64,000 bases of DNA from Uranotaenia lowii (taxonomy: Eukaryota > Arthropoda > Insecta > Diptera > Culicidae), in the NCBI RefSeq assembly GCF_029784155.1, contig NC_073693.1, positions 149,050,843 to 149,114,842 on the forward strand, given 5' to 3'. The translations under genes and the position numbers were made by a program. Of this stretch, positions 45,465 through 58,410 are shown piece by piece (within the stretch, counting starts at the first letter, position 1; the number at the start of each line of letters is the position of its first letter). The notes below the pieces were generated by a model, which ran no database searches, was not told the DNA's origin, and saw only the letters and a program-made list of their open reading frames with translations.

Positions 45465-45633
45465 CAGTAGAACTCCGCTCAAAAATGAAATCTTTGTAAG
45501 AACCGAGATATGAACCTGGATGATATGCAAAACAAGAGCAAAAGGATTTGTCAATGGCTTTCGTTTAATCCGAAGTTTCACTTACCCGAGGTGGTCCCTC
45601 CCCCGACTACCTCGGGTAAGAGGGGTTCTACTG
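45465..45633. mobile_element. Pogo/Tigger-type MITE, 169 bp
   Basis: Flanked by TA on both sides (45463-45464 and 45634-45635). The ends are CAGTAGAACTCC and, inverted, CAGTAGAACCCCTCTTACCC. An internal hairpin, CTTACCCGAGGT and ACCTCGGGTAAG around a C-rich loop, adds further self-complementarity at the right end. Too short to code; mobilisation in trans by a pogo-like transposase would be expected. Confidence 0.7.
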
Positions 45634-45849
45634 TACATATTTTTGCATATCATTCGGGCGCAAATCTTTTTTATATTTGGACGTTTTACCTGACTTTTTG
45701 GAATAATAATCTCCATGTACTCTTTTTTGGTGTCACGGGATAACCCTAGAATCAATGGTAAAGAAGCAAAAATATCGATTGCCTTAAATAAAAATAACTT
45801 AGTTTTATTAAGAGGCTATGCATAAAACCTGAAATCATTGAATTACTTA

Positions 45850-46450
45850 TTACAATGTGGTTATTTGTTTTCTTCGCAAGTAACTTTCGACTGCAATTCC
45901 CACAGTGCGGCCCAAATATGTTTACTTCTGCTGAGCAAACGATGCGATCGAGCACACGACGTGTGGCGATGAATCGGAAAATTCTTGGAGCAAGCAGGAC
46001 CGGCTACGAGAGATCTTTTAGTATCCGAGCTAGGATTTTCCCTCCCGTTTCGTCCAAGGGTTTGTTTTCGGCGCTTCGGCAGTTCATTTTAGTAAGCGTA
46101 AAATATCAACTCGGTTTTCTCACCAGGTGAAATCTCTCATCGCCGTCGTCGGTCATGCCGCATTTTCCGACCGAAGAATGGGTGGGCGATTTTGAGCGGA
46201 TGGCCGCCAACGTTTTCGACTTCACACACATGTGCGATGCGGATGCGGGGAAGGTTGAGATTTTTCGGCCAGAGGTGGGCAATATCCAACAGCTGAAATT
46301 CCTCACACTGGCGCTCTCCTTTGCACTCTCACTCGATCGCCTAGGATATTTGTTGTGTAGGTTGAATCGTCAAAACAACACCCGGTATGGGGGGATGAAT
46401 GAGATGGTGATACGAGCGAAAAAAAGACGAAATTCGCGACGCTACTATTA
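45850..46450. other. GC-rich island with coding potential on both strands, unassigned
   Basis: Composition is well above the local average. On the plus strand an ATG at 46155 opens 98 codons (starts MPHFPTEEWVGDFERMAANV). On the minus strand an 11-codon start MTDDGDERFHL ends at a good donor CACCTG|GTGAGA near 46130, and another minus frame (LLDIAHLWPKNL...) is also open. The region could be a promoter with a first exon of a host gene or an old retroelement piece. I cannot choose the strand. Confidence 0.35.
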
Positions 46451-47621
46451 ATAAACAAATCATTTCAACGTTGGTAGCTGTTTTTGGCTGGCAATATTTA
46501 TTTGGCGATCGCATATTTGTGATCACGGGTGAATCAGTAGGTTTATAACTCAAAACCGATCATGTGTTTGCCTTGCTCAGGAAATCCTGCATAGGAAGCG
46601 GTTCGGTTGATATATTATGGATCTAATAAATAACTTGTGAGCTCGTTTGTGCAGTATCACACACTTTTGTCAGACGGTGGCAAATAAACACTGGTTTAAT
46701 TAAATTATACTCTTTCTTTCAGAATGATCTGGAACAAGAAAATACCACAAAATATTTTGTTTTACAAAATTGCCTCGGACTAAATAGTAGGATAGAAGAG
46801 CTAATTATTGATAGTTCTAATTTATCATCAGAAATAAAAACGATTAAGGTTGAAAAAATATTAAGGATTTATCGGGTGGGCGGTGACATTTTTTATTTTC
46901 AATGATATTTTAGCTCAAACAATGCAAGAATTAAAAAAAAATTAAAAATACTTATTATTTTTAAAACTCGGACATTCTATTTCCAAATTCAAACCAAAAT
47001 CCGGTCAATTTTCGGGAATATTTGGAAAAAAATCTAGAAACTATTAAACAAAAACCAAGAAAATAAAAATTGATAATTCAATCTAAAAAATCCTATATTC
47101 AAAGGTAAAAGTAAAAAATTAAAATTTTGCAGTACAAATCGGATTCATGCAAACTCGATCCAATCCCCAGGGCAAGAAGTTGATCACTTTTAAGTAACTT
47201 TGTCACTTTTTTCAGACTGGTCACTCAGATGTTACATATTTTGAAATTTGTTCACTGAAGTCAGATTTTTCAATAATTTCTCTACGACTGAGCTTATTTT
47301 TGAACATTTTCTTTTTCTTACTATTTAAAATTGTTTTTTAAGTCACTCGTTTCAAAACACGTAGTAAGTATTTAGAAGTAATAGATTTAACACTATTTTT
47401 TTTTCTTTCCATGTTGGAAAATTCACACAATCGAAATTGGCTAAATGACTCAGATCCAGTATGGAAATTTATTGTTTTGCCTTGATATAGGTATGGCTTA
47501 AACTTGATAATTTTCTGGTTGGAATAATTTAATCCAAACAAAATTGTGAACTTCGCAAAGCAACAAGCATTATGAAAACTAATACTCACCACACTTAAGT
47601 GTTAAAAGCCTCCAAAATATA
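46451..47621. other. No gene recognised
   Basis: AT-rich sequence with no clear coding or repeat structure. Confidence 0.4.
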
Positions 47622-47623
47622 TA

Positions 47624-48524
47624 GAGGGAAGTGTTCCTAAATGCGCATATTGGGTAATATGCGCATACAGCCGATTGACGACATGGCTGGAGATTCAACA
47701 TATCTAATCAATGCAGTTTGAGGGTAATACACTTTTGACTCATGGCATGAAAAAAATATAATTGTTAAATTCAAAAAAATTTAAAAATTCAAACAAGATT
47801 TTTGTCAGTTTACTTTAATTATCGTACGTACAGAATCTGTAAACAAAAATGTCAATGGTTTTTCTTTCTTATTCATCTGGAAATTGGAATTCAACAAATT
47901 GAAGCTTTTGGTAAAGTTGTAAATGATCAGATATTGGAATAAAAGAAAGGTTTTGAATGCCCATATCAGACAGGTTAAATGCCTATATCAAGAAAAAAGT
48001 AGATTAGTCTTATAAATTTTAACTTTTTCTCATTGATGCATAAAATCTACGCCCAAATCACAATCTTACAGTGAAAATAGAAGAGCTTAATACTGATCCG
48101 ATAAAAATACGATTCGAACGAAATATAACCATGAAATATGGCCATATGCCATTCTTGACTACGTTTCATGCAAAAGAACAAGTGATAGCTAAAATTTCGC
48201 CAAAATCTCAGCCTTGACGTATGCTTAACATCCATTTCTACCATTTTCAATTTAATAATAGCAAAATATTGTAAATGTTAGTAAAATATAGCTAAAAACA
48301 TTAATATGCGCAGTTGGCTCGCCGTTTTCGGAAATCGGCTATTTTGACTACTATTATTTAAAAAAAAATCACAAAAACTGTAAGAGATTTTTACAGAAAA
48401 ACTGCTCTATCGTATATAAAACAGATGGCCGTTTAAATGCATATAGTTTTAAGTCAGCTATCAATTGGAATAAGGGAGAAATTTTTTATTTTTCTTAATA
48501 TGCGCATTTAGCCCGCCTCTCCCC
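47624..48524. mobile_element. TA-flanked TIR element, 0.9 kb, ends with CTAAATGCGCATATT
   Basis: TA (47622-47623) precedes GAGGGAAGTG...CTAAATGCGCATATT. The right end, inverted, reads GGGGAGAGGCGGGCTAAATG then CGCATATT, followed by TA (48525-48526). Extra ATATGCGCA copies lie just inside both ends. TA duplication and purine-rich tips fit a Tc1/mariner-type MITE. No transposase. Confidence 0.65.
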
Positions 48525-48526
48525 TA

Positions 48527-48962
48527 TATGTCATATAATTTATCATGATGAAAACGAGTGCTGTATCGGAAAATTAAAAAAAGTATTAGAGCTTTTGAAA
48601 ATGGCATGGCAGACATTTGACATGTATGCATGTATCCACCATGGGTGCACGGATTCATCGCAGTTTCTGCCAAAGTATGGGCTCACATGCATTCTTTAGA
48701 TAATTGTTCGACAAATCGCCAATGCAGTGCGTACACCATACCCGGACCTCCAAAAAATATTGAGAATTTTTTTTAATTTCACCCCTAGATGTATGCAGCA
48801 ACATTGTCTATTTTATGAGTATTTTTTTTTTTAAAGAAAACGTTGAAAACTTCAATTGAGTCCTACGAAAAACTACTGTTACTGATGTGTTAAGCCTGCT
48901 AATTGGCATCAAAACAATAATTTCGAAGATGTTGAGATATGTTGAAACCATAGTGATCCAAG
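48527..48962. other. No gene recognised
   Basis: Nothing recognisable between the two TIR elements. Confidence 0.4.
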
Positions 48963-48965
48963 TTA

Positions 48966-50234
48966 AGGTGCATTTACAGTTCTTTCGAACGTGAAAATGA
49001 AAGTACTTATATTCTTAAAAAAAACTCGACTCTGCTGCATTTCATGGCTGCGAAACTAGGTGGAATAGATACGGAATGGTTGAAAGATTATTTTTGAACT
49101 GATTTCCTTGTTCAAAACCCTTTAAAATTGGTTTTATTTCAATTCCCCCGATTTTCACTGCGGAATATTTTTTTCATTCCGACATTCCGCTCGAAGTGTA
49201 AACGCTCTGAGCGAACGTAAAAACGGAAAATGAACAAGAGTGGTGAATATAAATTCCGCGTTCATTTTCATGGCAATGTGCATTCTGAAATTTTTTTTCA
49301 CCGATGACGGAAAAATTTTTTGCTCCAAAAAAATTAGTTTTTAAATTGCAAGCACATTAGAAGGCAATGTGAAAGGCTGAAAAATTCTACGAGTTGGAAA
49401 AGAGACGCATTAGATAGTTTTTTTAATGTTAAAAACTCGCATGGGCATCATTAATTTGTACCTGTTGGGAGAGTTTCTCAACGAATAAATGTAAACTAGA
49501 ACCATGCGAATGGCCAGGGTCCATTGAAAAAAAAGCTCTGTTCAAATGTGTGCTTCAGAAAAGGTATGGAAATAATTAGAAAACTCTTGAAATTTTTCAA
49601 AAATAATATTTTTAAAAAGAACTGAAAAGCAGCAAAATTGTGAGCAAAAGTAAACCGATGCTTCTAAATTTTATAAAAACCTTTCGATTATTTCATTTTA
49701 TAAAAGCGCAAAAGTTATTTTGATAACCTTTTTTTAATCAAAAAACAAATGGCTGTTTTGCAAAAGTTATTCATAACGTTTTTTAAATATTTTTTTCAAA
49801 AGAAACAAATCGCTAAAGCTAGTTACTCCTGGATCGACAAGTACTTTTTGAGAGTACATACTTAAAATTCACTACTACAAATTTAAATGAATTGTATTGG
49901 ATAAACTGACTTTTGGATTATTTTTTTTTTTAAATCAATCGTTTTTAAAGATGAATATGGCTTGAAGACGAACAATAATTATTTTTGTTTCTTTATATAT
50001 TTCTTAAGAAATTTGAATTTAAATTCGAACATCGGTTCGATAATTATCGATCAAAACATTGGTTGGATGATCTTTCATTTACCGACCGAAACCAATTTCG
50101 GTCTGTCATCGAACAAACCTGTTGCTAATTTGGGAGATTTGACCGATTTGACATTTCCCTGCGGAATATTTTTTCACTGTGGTGAGTTCACGTTCACGTT
50201 CGCGTCCGAGTTCACAAGAACTGTAAACCGGGCT
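48966..50234. mobile_element. PIF/Harbinger-like MITE, 1.27 kb
   Basis: TTA trinucleotides flank both ends (48963-48965 and 50235-50237). The left end is AGGTGCATTTACAGTTCTTT; the right end, inverted, is AGCCCGGTTTACAGTTCTTG. Both continue with GAACGTGAA-type motifs inward. A 3-bp TWA duplication is typical of Harbinger elements. No DDE transposase or Myb-like gene is found inside. Confidence 0.55.
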
Positions 50235-50237
50235 TTA

Positions 50238-51978
50238 CACCGAAACATGAAATCTGGTTTTTTAACAAACATTTAGTTATAATCACTAATGTCGTTTGGA
50301 TATTTTGCAATCATGCTTGAGACTCATTACACCAATAAATATTTTAAAACTTTTTAGTTTTATAAAAAAGCAACCCCACCCAAAATATTCGAAAATAAAT
50401 GAAAAAAAGTGATCAATGTTCCCCCAGTTTACGGTACTTCTGAAATGTTTCCAGAGAAAACATAAGACGATATTGTCAAAGTTTACAAGGCATTCTTAAA
50501 CTTAATTAAACCTTTTAAGTTTTTAAATCATTTTTTTTAAATTCTACTTGATGTTTCATTATTATTAGCAAATGTTCTTTACGTTTGTTTTGAATTAACA
50601 AATTATAATCTACGCAGAAATTGATTCTAGTGAAATTTTTGCGCTTTTTTGAGTGATAACATTAAATCTTTCGTTAATATTTTACTTAGCTTCTGTAAGT
50701 CTTCTGTCTATATTCGGTCATCTTGTATCAATGTGCTGTTACGTTTTTATGAGGATATTGTTTTGTGTTTAGGCAGTGGACTGTTATTTGGGGCTGCTCT
50801 TCAAATAAGTTAGAAACTCACTTCAACATATAGGTTTTCTCTTTATTTTCTACTCTTCAATTTACATATTGACAATGATTATCTAAACATGGAAGGTTAA
50901 CTTCTCGACGAACTACGGATAAGCAAACGTGCGCGAATCTTAAATGAAACTAAAACTCGCCTCGCAGCGCGAGGCTCCTTTTATTAGCGCATCGAACTTT
51001 CTAGAATGTTCCCGGCACTCCAATCTTGCAGATACAGGGTGATTCTGGAACCTTTGCGAATGCTTACGAAGCAAATAAGATTTCAGAAGCTTCGAAAACG
51101 CGTGGCCATTAAATACTTCAAGCTCATGTCAATTGGCTTGAACATACTCCTGCCCGAAACTAGCAAATTTAACAATCATGAACAATTTGAGGTAAATGAA
51201 AAAAATTGTCCTGACCGAGAATTGTACTCCAACTTTCCGAGTCACCTCGTCAGCACCTTACCACAAGGCCAACTCATTAGTTGATGAGAGTCAGGCTGTA
51301 GCTAGAGATCCTAGCTAGAGATGTTAATGTCCCATCACGTACATTTTTTCGAACCGAGAAGAGAGGAAGAGACCCGATTGAGTGTCAATTTAAGTTCCGC
51401 CCATTTGTCGTAAATCTGAACAAATTGCTGCTATTTGACTGAAACATATTCACGAACAAAGTTTTTGTTTGCTCGATTTGAAATGTTTTGCGGGAGGAGT
51501 CGTAAATGAACCATGAACAAATCACTCAGAACAAATATTTATACGATAGCCACGAATAATTTCAATTTAAACGACTTATTTTATCATTTCTATTACGATT
51601 TCATGTCAGCTGGGCAGTTGCATCTCGGCCCTCTTTTTTCAGCGTTCGCAATACTTAGATTAATGAAATTTCTTCTTCTTCGTTTCAGTCATATGGATAC
51701 TGCCCCTTGTTACGTTACATGGGTAAAACTTTTCCCGAGAATAATAATTTTCAATCTACGAAAGGGCTTGCAGGATTGAAGGATGATCATCCCCACGTTC
51801 TCTCAACTCCTCAAGCGCATCTTGAATAAGTTTGTATATATGTCACTATGAAATTTATATCAAACCTTCGTGGTATGTTTTCAAACAAGTTTTTAAGCGA
51901 ATTGATTGACATGATAATTGATTTTTGGAAAAGCTGAAATCATCAATAAAAGAAATTAAATAAAGTATTATATTTATA
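50238..51978. other. No gene recognised; a possible solo LTR around 50800-51000
   Basis: 50840-51000 has an LTR-like composition (TTTATTTTCTACTC..., then a GC-rich CGCCTCGCAGCGCGAGGC hairpin) but no clear TG...CA bounds. The frame from ATG 51006 (92 codons) has no recognisable domain. Confidence 0.3.
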
Positions 51979-53154
51979 GTAGCTGGTCCCATACGAACTC
52001 CGTTTCGCTTTCACCTAAGTATATGTTAGAACAGTTTGAATGAATGTCAATTTACAGGAATTTTACAGATGCAATTCCGAATGCATTTTTAAGCAATCAT
52101 TGCAAAAATGTTGAGCACATTATATGTACGCTTGCACACTCACACCCCTGTTTGCGAATTTTCGTTTCGATGCGATACAAACTCACGTAATTATTGCAAT
52201 GAAAATTTGACAGTTAATAAGACCCCATTTTTCGTCGTTTGGTACAAATATTGAAATCAGAAATCAATTGACAGTTTCAGCCCTAATAAACCGTGTATAA
52301 ATTTCGACTCGATCGTTGCAGATCGGTGGTCTCTTTTCCGAACTTAGATCTCTGGAATTAAATGCCCTTTCTTGAAAACTCCCGTGTGCAAATTTTCAAA
52401 CCAATCCATTGCATAATAACGTAAATATCGCAAAAAAAAACAGTGAATAGTTAATATGGACGTCCTCTTTGGCCGACCTCTGACCAAAAATTGGATAACT
52501 GGAATCAAATTTCCATCTCAATCCGATGTATAACAACGTCAATATCACAAAAAAAATTGAAAAGGTAATATGGATAACCCCCTTTGTCGGTCCCTTACAC
52601 AAAATTTGATACCTGCACATCATTCAAAACTCTCGTGTACCAATTTTCATCTGAATCCGATGTATAATTACGTCAGTATCACACAAATATTGAACAGTGA
52701 ATATAGACGACCTCTTTGGCTGGCCCCATACACAAAATTTGATACCGGCAATCGTCCGCTCGTTCCCAAAACCATCCGAGTGCAAATTTTTAGCTCAATC
52801 CGATGTACACTAACTTCCATATCACAAATAATATATTTAAAAGGTCATATGGACGACCCCTTTTGCTGACCCTTGACCCAAAATTCAATACCTGAAATCG
52901 ATTTCCCATCTCTCAAAACCCCTATGTGCACATTTTCATCACGATCCGATGAAAAATTACGTGAAAACGCGAAAACAATATTTGTCTTGTATGGATGACC
53001 CCCATCAGAAGGGGTCAACCGAAATTCTGAAAACATTTTTCATCATTCCTGGTCCTAATGAGGATCCATGCCAAACTTCAGCTCTCTAGCTCTTAAAACG
53101 GCTGAGTCTATAGTGGACAAACAAACAAACAAACAAACAAATCCACAGAAATTG

Positions 53155-54375
53155 AAACAAATCAATTTGGGTTCGTCCCCAAATCAAACACCTTAAGTGC
53201 GTGTGCTGACCTTATAAATACAATCTCAGATAGCCTTGATGAGAAAAAAACTGTTGCATGTGTCTTTATAGACATTCGTAAAGCTTTCGATTGTGTGAAT
53301 CACAAGATTTTAGTGAAAAAATTAAAATTATTCGGCTTCTCTGAAAACGCTAGAAAGCTCATGAATTCTTATCTGTCAAACAGACAACAAGTTGTTAGGA
53401 TCAATTCCAATGACAGCAAAACTATGCCAATCACATGTGGTATACCTCAAGGTTCCATCTTGGGACCTTTGTTGTTCATCATGTACATAAATGATATCTT
53501 TGCCATTCCTCTTAAAGGTAAATTACAACTGTTTGCAGATGACGCAACTCTCTTATACATTGTGGAAAACCTCGACACACTAAAAGAATATATTTCTCAC
53601 GATATAAATATTCTCATTAACTATTTCTACCAAAACCATATGGCAATTAACTTACAAAAAACAAACTACATTCTTTTTAACTTACAAAAACAATCCGATA
53701 AAGTTCCTATTCTTGTGAATGGAATAGCAATAGAACAAGTTTCACAAGTCAAATATCTCGGGTTACTAATTGATGAAAATCTTCGATGGAACGAACACAT
53801 ACTCCGAGTAAGCTCCAAAGTTATCTCATACATTTTTGCACTGAAGAAAATTCGAAATCTTATTTCTGAGAACATAGCTTGGAAGGTATATTATGCCTAC
53901 ATACATCCGCACTTTGCGTATATGAACAGTATATGGGGATGTGCAGCTTCTGTGCATCTGAGACCTCTTTTTACATTACAAAATAGAGCTTTAAAAATTG
54001 TAAAAAAAACTGCCAGTTCGCTTTCCGACCAGTCAACTTTACTCTGCCAATGTGCTTTCTTTGCATACTCTGAATTAATTTGAAAATTGTCTCTTGATCT
54101 ATAAAATCTTAAACAATTTAATAAAAACAAACATTACACCGACTTTCGTATCGGAAATACACTCGTACAATACTAGAGGCAATGCCAACTCTAACTTTTA
54201 CATAACCAGAAGAAGAACTACGATTGTTTCAAACAAATTCTTGAATAAAGGCCTAAATCTGTTTAATACGTTACCTCCTTACATAAAAAATATAACAAGT
54301 TTTCCGCTGTTTAAGTTTCAACTCAAACGATACCTATTTAATGAAACTCAGCCTAGTAACACTCACCCACCTTGA
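53155..54375 (+). pseudogene. RT fragment of CR1/L2-like element with one frameshift
   Basis: A single frame from the insertion point to 54083 covers QFGFVPKSNT, FIDIRKAFDCVNH, CGIPQGSILGPLLF, the catalytic LFADDATLLY and the region after it. A stop at 54081-54083 lies at a frameshift; the reading continues at about 54085-54375 (LLIYKILNNLIKTNI to LFKFQLKRYLFNE) to a natural-looking stop. The polymerase is lost in function by truncation as well as by the frameshift. The clade is assigned by motif feel only. Confidence 0.8.
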
Positions 54376-54826
54376 CGAAACCATACTGTACATAGCTGGT
54401 ATGACTAGTCGGGGGGTAGAGAGCTACTAGGCTTCGCCAATTCCAAAACATATTTAAAACGCCTAGCCCTCCCAAGAAACTCGTTGTCCACCAAAGCAAC
54501 GCGAATGCAAGCGCGGTAAAACTTGCAAAACTATGGACTCTTGGGAGTACTGGAGACAGGAAATGGTTTCCTTGCTACGCACAACCTGGTGTGGGATATT
54601 TTGAAGAACCTTCTTCCCATCCTAGATCCTATTTCCCCTCCCCTTTCCCATCCTTTCATCCTTTCATTTATAATCCCTTACATGAGTAGTAGTCAATAAG
54701 TTAAGTTAGTTAAGATAAGTAAAATACCTAAGCACACACAGTGAAAACTTTATGCTCAACTGAAGACCGACAACAGTTTTTTTAACTTATACGGTTTATA
54801 TTCACCAATAAAGCAAAAAAAAAAAA
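53155..54826 (+). mobile_element. 5'-truncated CR1/L2-like non-LTR retrotransposon in a Helitron
   Basis: The insert starts abruptly in the RT and ends in AATAAAGC plus poly(A). AAATTG at 53149-53154 recurs at 54827-54832, and joining the flanks restores the Helitron 5' end (ACAGAAATTGCTTTTTATAT), so the boundaries are sound. Confidence 0.8.
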
Positions 54827-54847
54827 AAATTGCTTTTTATATATTTA

Positions 54848-56148
54848 CTAGCTGATCCCATACGAACTCCGTTTCGCTTTCAACTTGGAATATGTCATGA
54901 ACAGTTTATATGAAAGTCAATTGAAAAGCATTTTCCAGATGCACTTCTGAATTCATTGTTAAGTAATAATTACAAAAATATTGGATAATCACTTTGTCTG
55001 TCGTCTGCTACTAAATTTGAAATAAGTAATCAATTGACCGTGCCAAAAAAACCAGTTGTATAAATTTCGACTAAATCATTGCAGAACAACTTAATTGTTG
55101 CCAAAAAGCTAAACCTCTTTCAGGGGCTCTTCTATAATCTTTGATATCTGAAATCGATTGCCCTTCCCTCAAAACTCCCGTGTGCAAATTTTCAAAGCAA
55201 TCCATTGTATAAAAACGTCAATATTCCTAAAAACAGTGAAAAACTAATTCAAATGGACGACCTCTTCCGTCGACCCCTGGCCAAACATTTGACATCTGCA
55301 ATCTATTGCCCGTCCCTGAAAACTACCGTGTGCAAATTTTCATCCGAATCCTATTTATAATAACGACGATAATGCAAAAATATTGAAAGGTTTATATGGA
55401 CGACCTCCTTTGCCGGCCCCTTACACTGAATTTAATACCTGAAATCCATTGCTCATCTCTCAAAACTCTCGTGTACCAATTTTCGTCTGAATCCGATGTA
55501 TAATAACGACAATATCGCATAAACAGTGAATAGTTAATATGGACGACCCCTTTGGCCGACCCCTGATTTTAGTTTGGATAAGTGAAATCAGTTGTTTGTC
55601 CCAAATAACTCCTATGTGCAAATTTTCATCCCAATCTGATCTGTAGAAACGTCAATATCACTAAGATACTGAAAATTTAATATGGACGACCCCTTTTGCC
55701 GGCCCCTTATACTGAATTTGATACCTCAAATCGATTGCACGTCACTCAAAACTATCATGTACCAATTTTCATATGAATACGATCTATAATAACGCCAATA
55801 TAGCAAAAACAGCGAACAGTTAATATGGACGACCCCTTTGGCTGACCCCCTACACAAAATTTGACACCTGAAATCGATTGCTCGTCTTTCAAAACACTCA
55901 TGTGCAAATTTTCAACACGATCCGACAAAAAGTAACGTCAATATCGCGAAAGCAATATTTGTCTTCTATGGACGACCCCCTTCAGAAGGGGTCATCCGAA
56001 AATCTAAAAACATTTTTCATCATTCCTGGTCCTAATGAGCATCCGTGCCAAATTTCAGCTCTCTAGCTCTTAAGACGGCTGAGTCTGTAGAGGACAAACA
56101 AACAAACAAACAAACAAACATACAGAAATTGCTTTTTATATATATAGA
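54848..56148 (-). mobile_element. Helitron, non-autonomous, family 2 (complete copy)
   Basis: Bounded by A|CTAG at 54848 and GA|T at 56148, the reverse complement of TC...CTAG inserted between A and T. The 5' end in element sense is TCTATATATATAAAAAGCAA then (GTTT)n; the 3' end has a CGAA/TTCG hairpin just before the terminal CTAG. Six sub-repeats of 142-145 bp (GGACGACC cores near 55255, 55398, 55542, 55685, 55830 and 55972) make up most of the body. It sits directly next to the preceding copy. Confidence 0.8.
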
Positions 56149-58410
56149 TACCTATATAAGCCGTATATCTGAACATAAAAAGCTATTGAGTAGCTAACGC
56201 CATGTTGGTAGCAAAATCGAAGGGCACATAATGACACCATGTTGATGGATTCACAATGCAAGTATTTGAAAATATTTTTGTCAGGCCTATTTTCCATCAA
56301 TTTCATCATGATTGACCATCAGATTTGACGAGGCGCATTTGTTTTAAGGTACTATTTCATACACATATTACCAAAATCTTGACTGGCAGTAGAAAAGAGG
56401 CTCATAATATGGTTAAAACATTGGTTTTTTGACTATTAATTTCACCAGATCATATCTCAATAATGCAATTATCATTCATCAACCATTATGGTTGCTGTAA
56501 AAAATAAAATAAAAACTCCGTGAATTCACATAATAAAAAAAAAATTGCAAACATGTTTAATGATAGCTTAAAACCATAATGATTGGTCATGATGACGTTT
56601 CTAGGAAAGGGCCAAAAAGCCAGCTTTAGGTTTTATTAGAGTCCTTATGATATATGGAATGCGCTTTAGCTTTTTATGAAGATTATGCTATAGTCCTAAC
56701 GAGATTTTGCTGACAATAATAATGCTAAAATTGTTACTTGGGAGGTCAAAAGGCTTGAAATCCTATCAAATGATAAAAATAAATGGAAAATAGTGCTAGG
56801 GCCTAGGAAATTGAATGAAGGCAAAATTTCATTTGTTTTTGTAGTTAAAATTTTATTATTAATGTTAAAAAATCAAGCCTCTTAATTTATGCGTGCATCA
56901 TTGTCTATCTATCGATTTTAATTGTTGTGTGGCCTTAACAAATTAAGGACCGCGTTGTTGTTTTATTTTGGACCATGAAGAAATCTAAACCAAGAAACAC
57001 AGAATATCAGAAAGTGTTTTGTATCTTTTATGATCAAGAAAACTCGTTAAAACCGTTAAAATAGAGCCTGATGTTACCCCAAAGCAAAAAATACTAAACA
57101 GTGACAAGATCGATTTGTTGATACTTATGGCTTTTCGGATCCTCTAAATATTCGTCCTGGCCATTCGGACGATTCCGTTCCTCCATGGGGAGAACCAAAA
57201 TCACATTGATTTGTTTTGGTTTTTCTTTCTCTTTTGTTCGGTCAATTCGCATACTGAGAACAATAGCGATTTGACAACCAATGATCGTTGATGATGATGA
57301 CAACAATACAAATATTGTCATCATACACGATCAACTTAGCCAACCCAGCATGTGGTTCAGAGTAACCCAGCAGTGTTGGCAGTTTATTCTGAGAGGATAT
57401 CTCAGAATCCGATAGGATGGAATTAGGCTGCTGCTGTGAATGACGGTTGTGATTTTTTGCTGCTAAATTAAACTCCGGAAAAAAAATCTAAATTGTTTTT
57501 TTTTTGTGTTAAAGAAATTGTTCAGAAGTTTGATGCTTTGATTTGCATCGTATTGATTTCTTGTTTGGTGGATTTTTTGAGATGTACAAGCCTAATTTAT
57601 TGCCAAAATTGGAGGATAATGTCTAGTGGCCGCTGCGACAGTTGGAGGCGGTACCAAATCCGATTGGAAATGACGAAAAAGCTTGTAACTAGAGCACCGA
57701 TCGACTACACATAATGACCGATGAATCGTACAAAAAGCTCAAGGGAAAGTACATTTCCGGGAACGTTGACTTTAGCGATGTACTCGGGAAGAAATTTCGC
57801 ATGGGGGTACAAAGTGAACAGTGGCCAGGAATCGCCGGTTCAAACATGTTCGCAATTTTAATACAAAATTAATAAACTGATGGAAGAGATCATCGTCCCA
57901 GACCTGTCTGGATTAGTGAACCTTCATATAAGAGAAGCGACATCTGATCCCTCTTAAAATAAAATATGTGGCAACATCGCCGAAATCTTGGACAAAAAAA
58001 ATCCCCAGCACTGTTTTCTGGCTCAATGTTCAAGCTCTAAAGTGAACGCTCCTTCAATCCAACAAAACAACATTGAACTCGATGTCCGAAGGATCGCGAT
58101 AAACAGTATGAATGACTTAAATTTCTTTAACAATCAGTTAGTTTTCAAACTATAGAAACACGATTCACCAAAGCATTGAAAAAAATTGCACCCAATCATA
58201 AATTCATATGACCAGCTAAAAAATTATCTGTTTGAACTATAACAACAATCACAATACCTTCCTTGGTTGAGTTTTCAATAAGAAAGGTAAAAGCTCTGCG
58301 ACCAAATGCTCGGATCGATTGGAATCGATTTTGACAGTTCTTTTGCTCGATTGGAATTTTGTGTTTCAGATGTCACTTCTCTTATCTACAGGTTCACTAG
58401 TCTGGATAAA
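56149..58410. other. Mostly AT-rich; two weak coding candidates
   Basis: A minus-strand frame 57324-57094 (76 codons from ATG) begins MMTIFVLLSSSSTIIGCQIA, like a signal peptide, followed by a charged tail; I do not recognise it. The plus-strand piece at 57714-57872 is listed separately. The rest shows nothing clear. Confidence 0.3.
57714..57872 (+). pseudogene. Possible DDE transposase fragment (mariner-like)
   Basis: The frame reads HIMTDESYKKLKGKYISGNV, resembling the region around the second catalytic Asp of mariner-type transposases (xDDESY). It stops after 52 codons and no flanking inverted ends were found. This is a weak resemblance. Confidence 0.25.

Larger units (their letters stand above)
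51979..54846 (-). mobile_element. Helitron, family 2, minus strand, split by a CR1/L2-like insertion
   Basis: The minus-strand 3' end is at 51979, with CTAG altered to CTAC (plus GTAG), preceded inward by GATACGAACTCCGTTTCGC-type sequence as in the intact copies. The interior has sub-repeats of about 143 bp with GGACGACC cores. The 5' end, with (GTTT)n, is separated from the rest by the retrotransposon at 53155-54826. The terminal TC is degraded. Confidence 0.65.

Noticed and set aside
54848..56148. Tandem ~143-bp units taken as a stand-alone satellite
   Set aside because: They lie strictly within Helitron ends and recur as a set in other copies.
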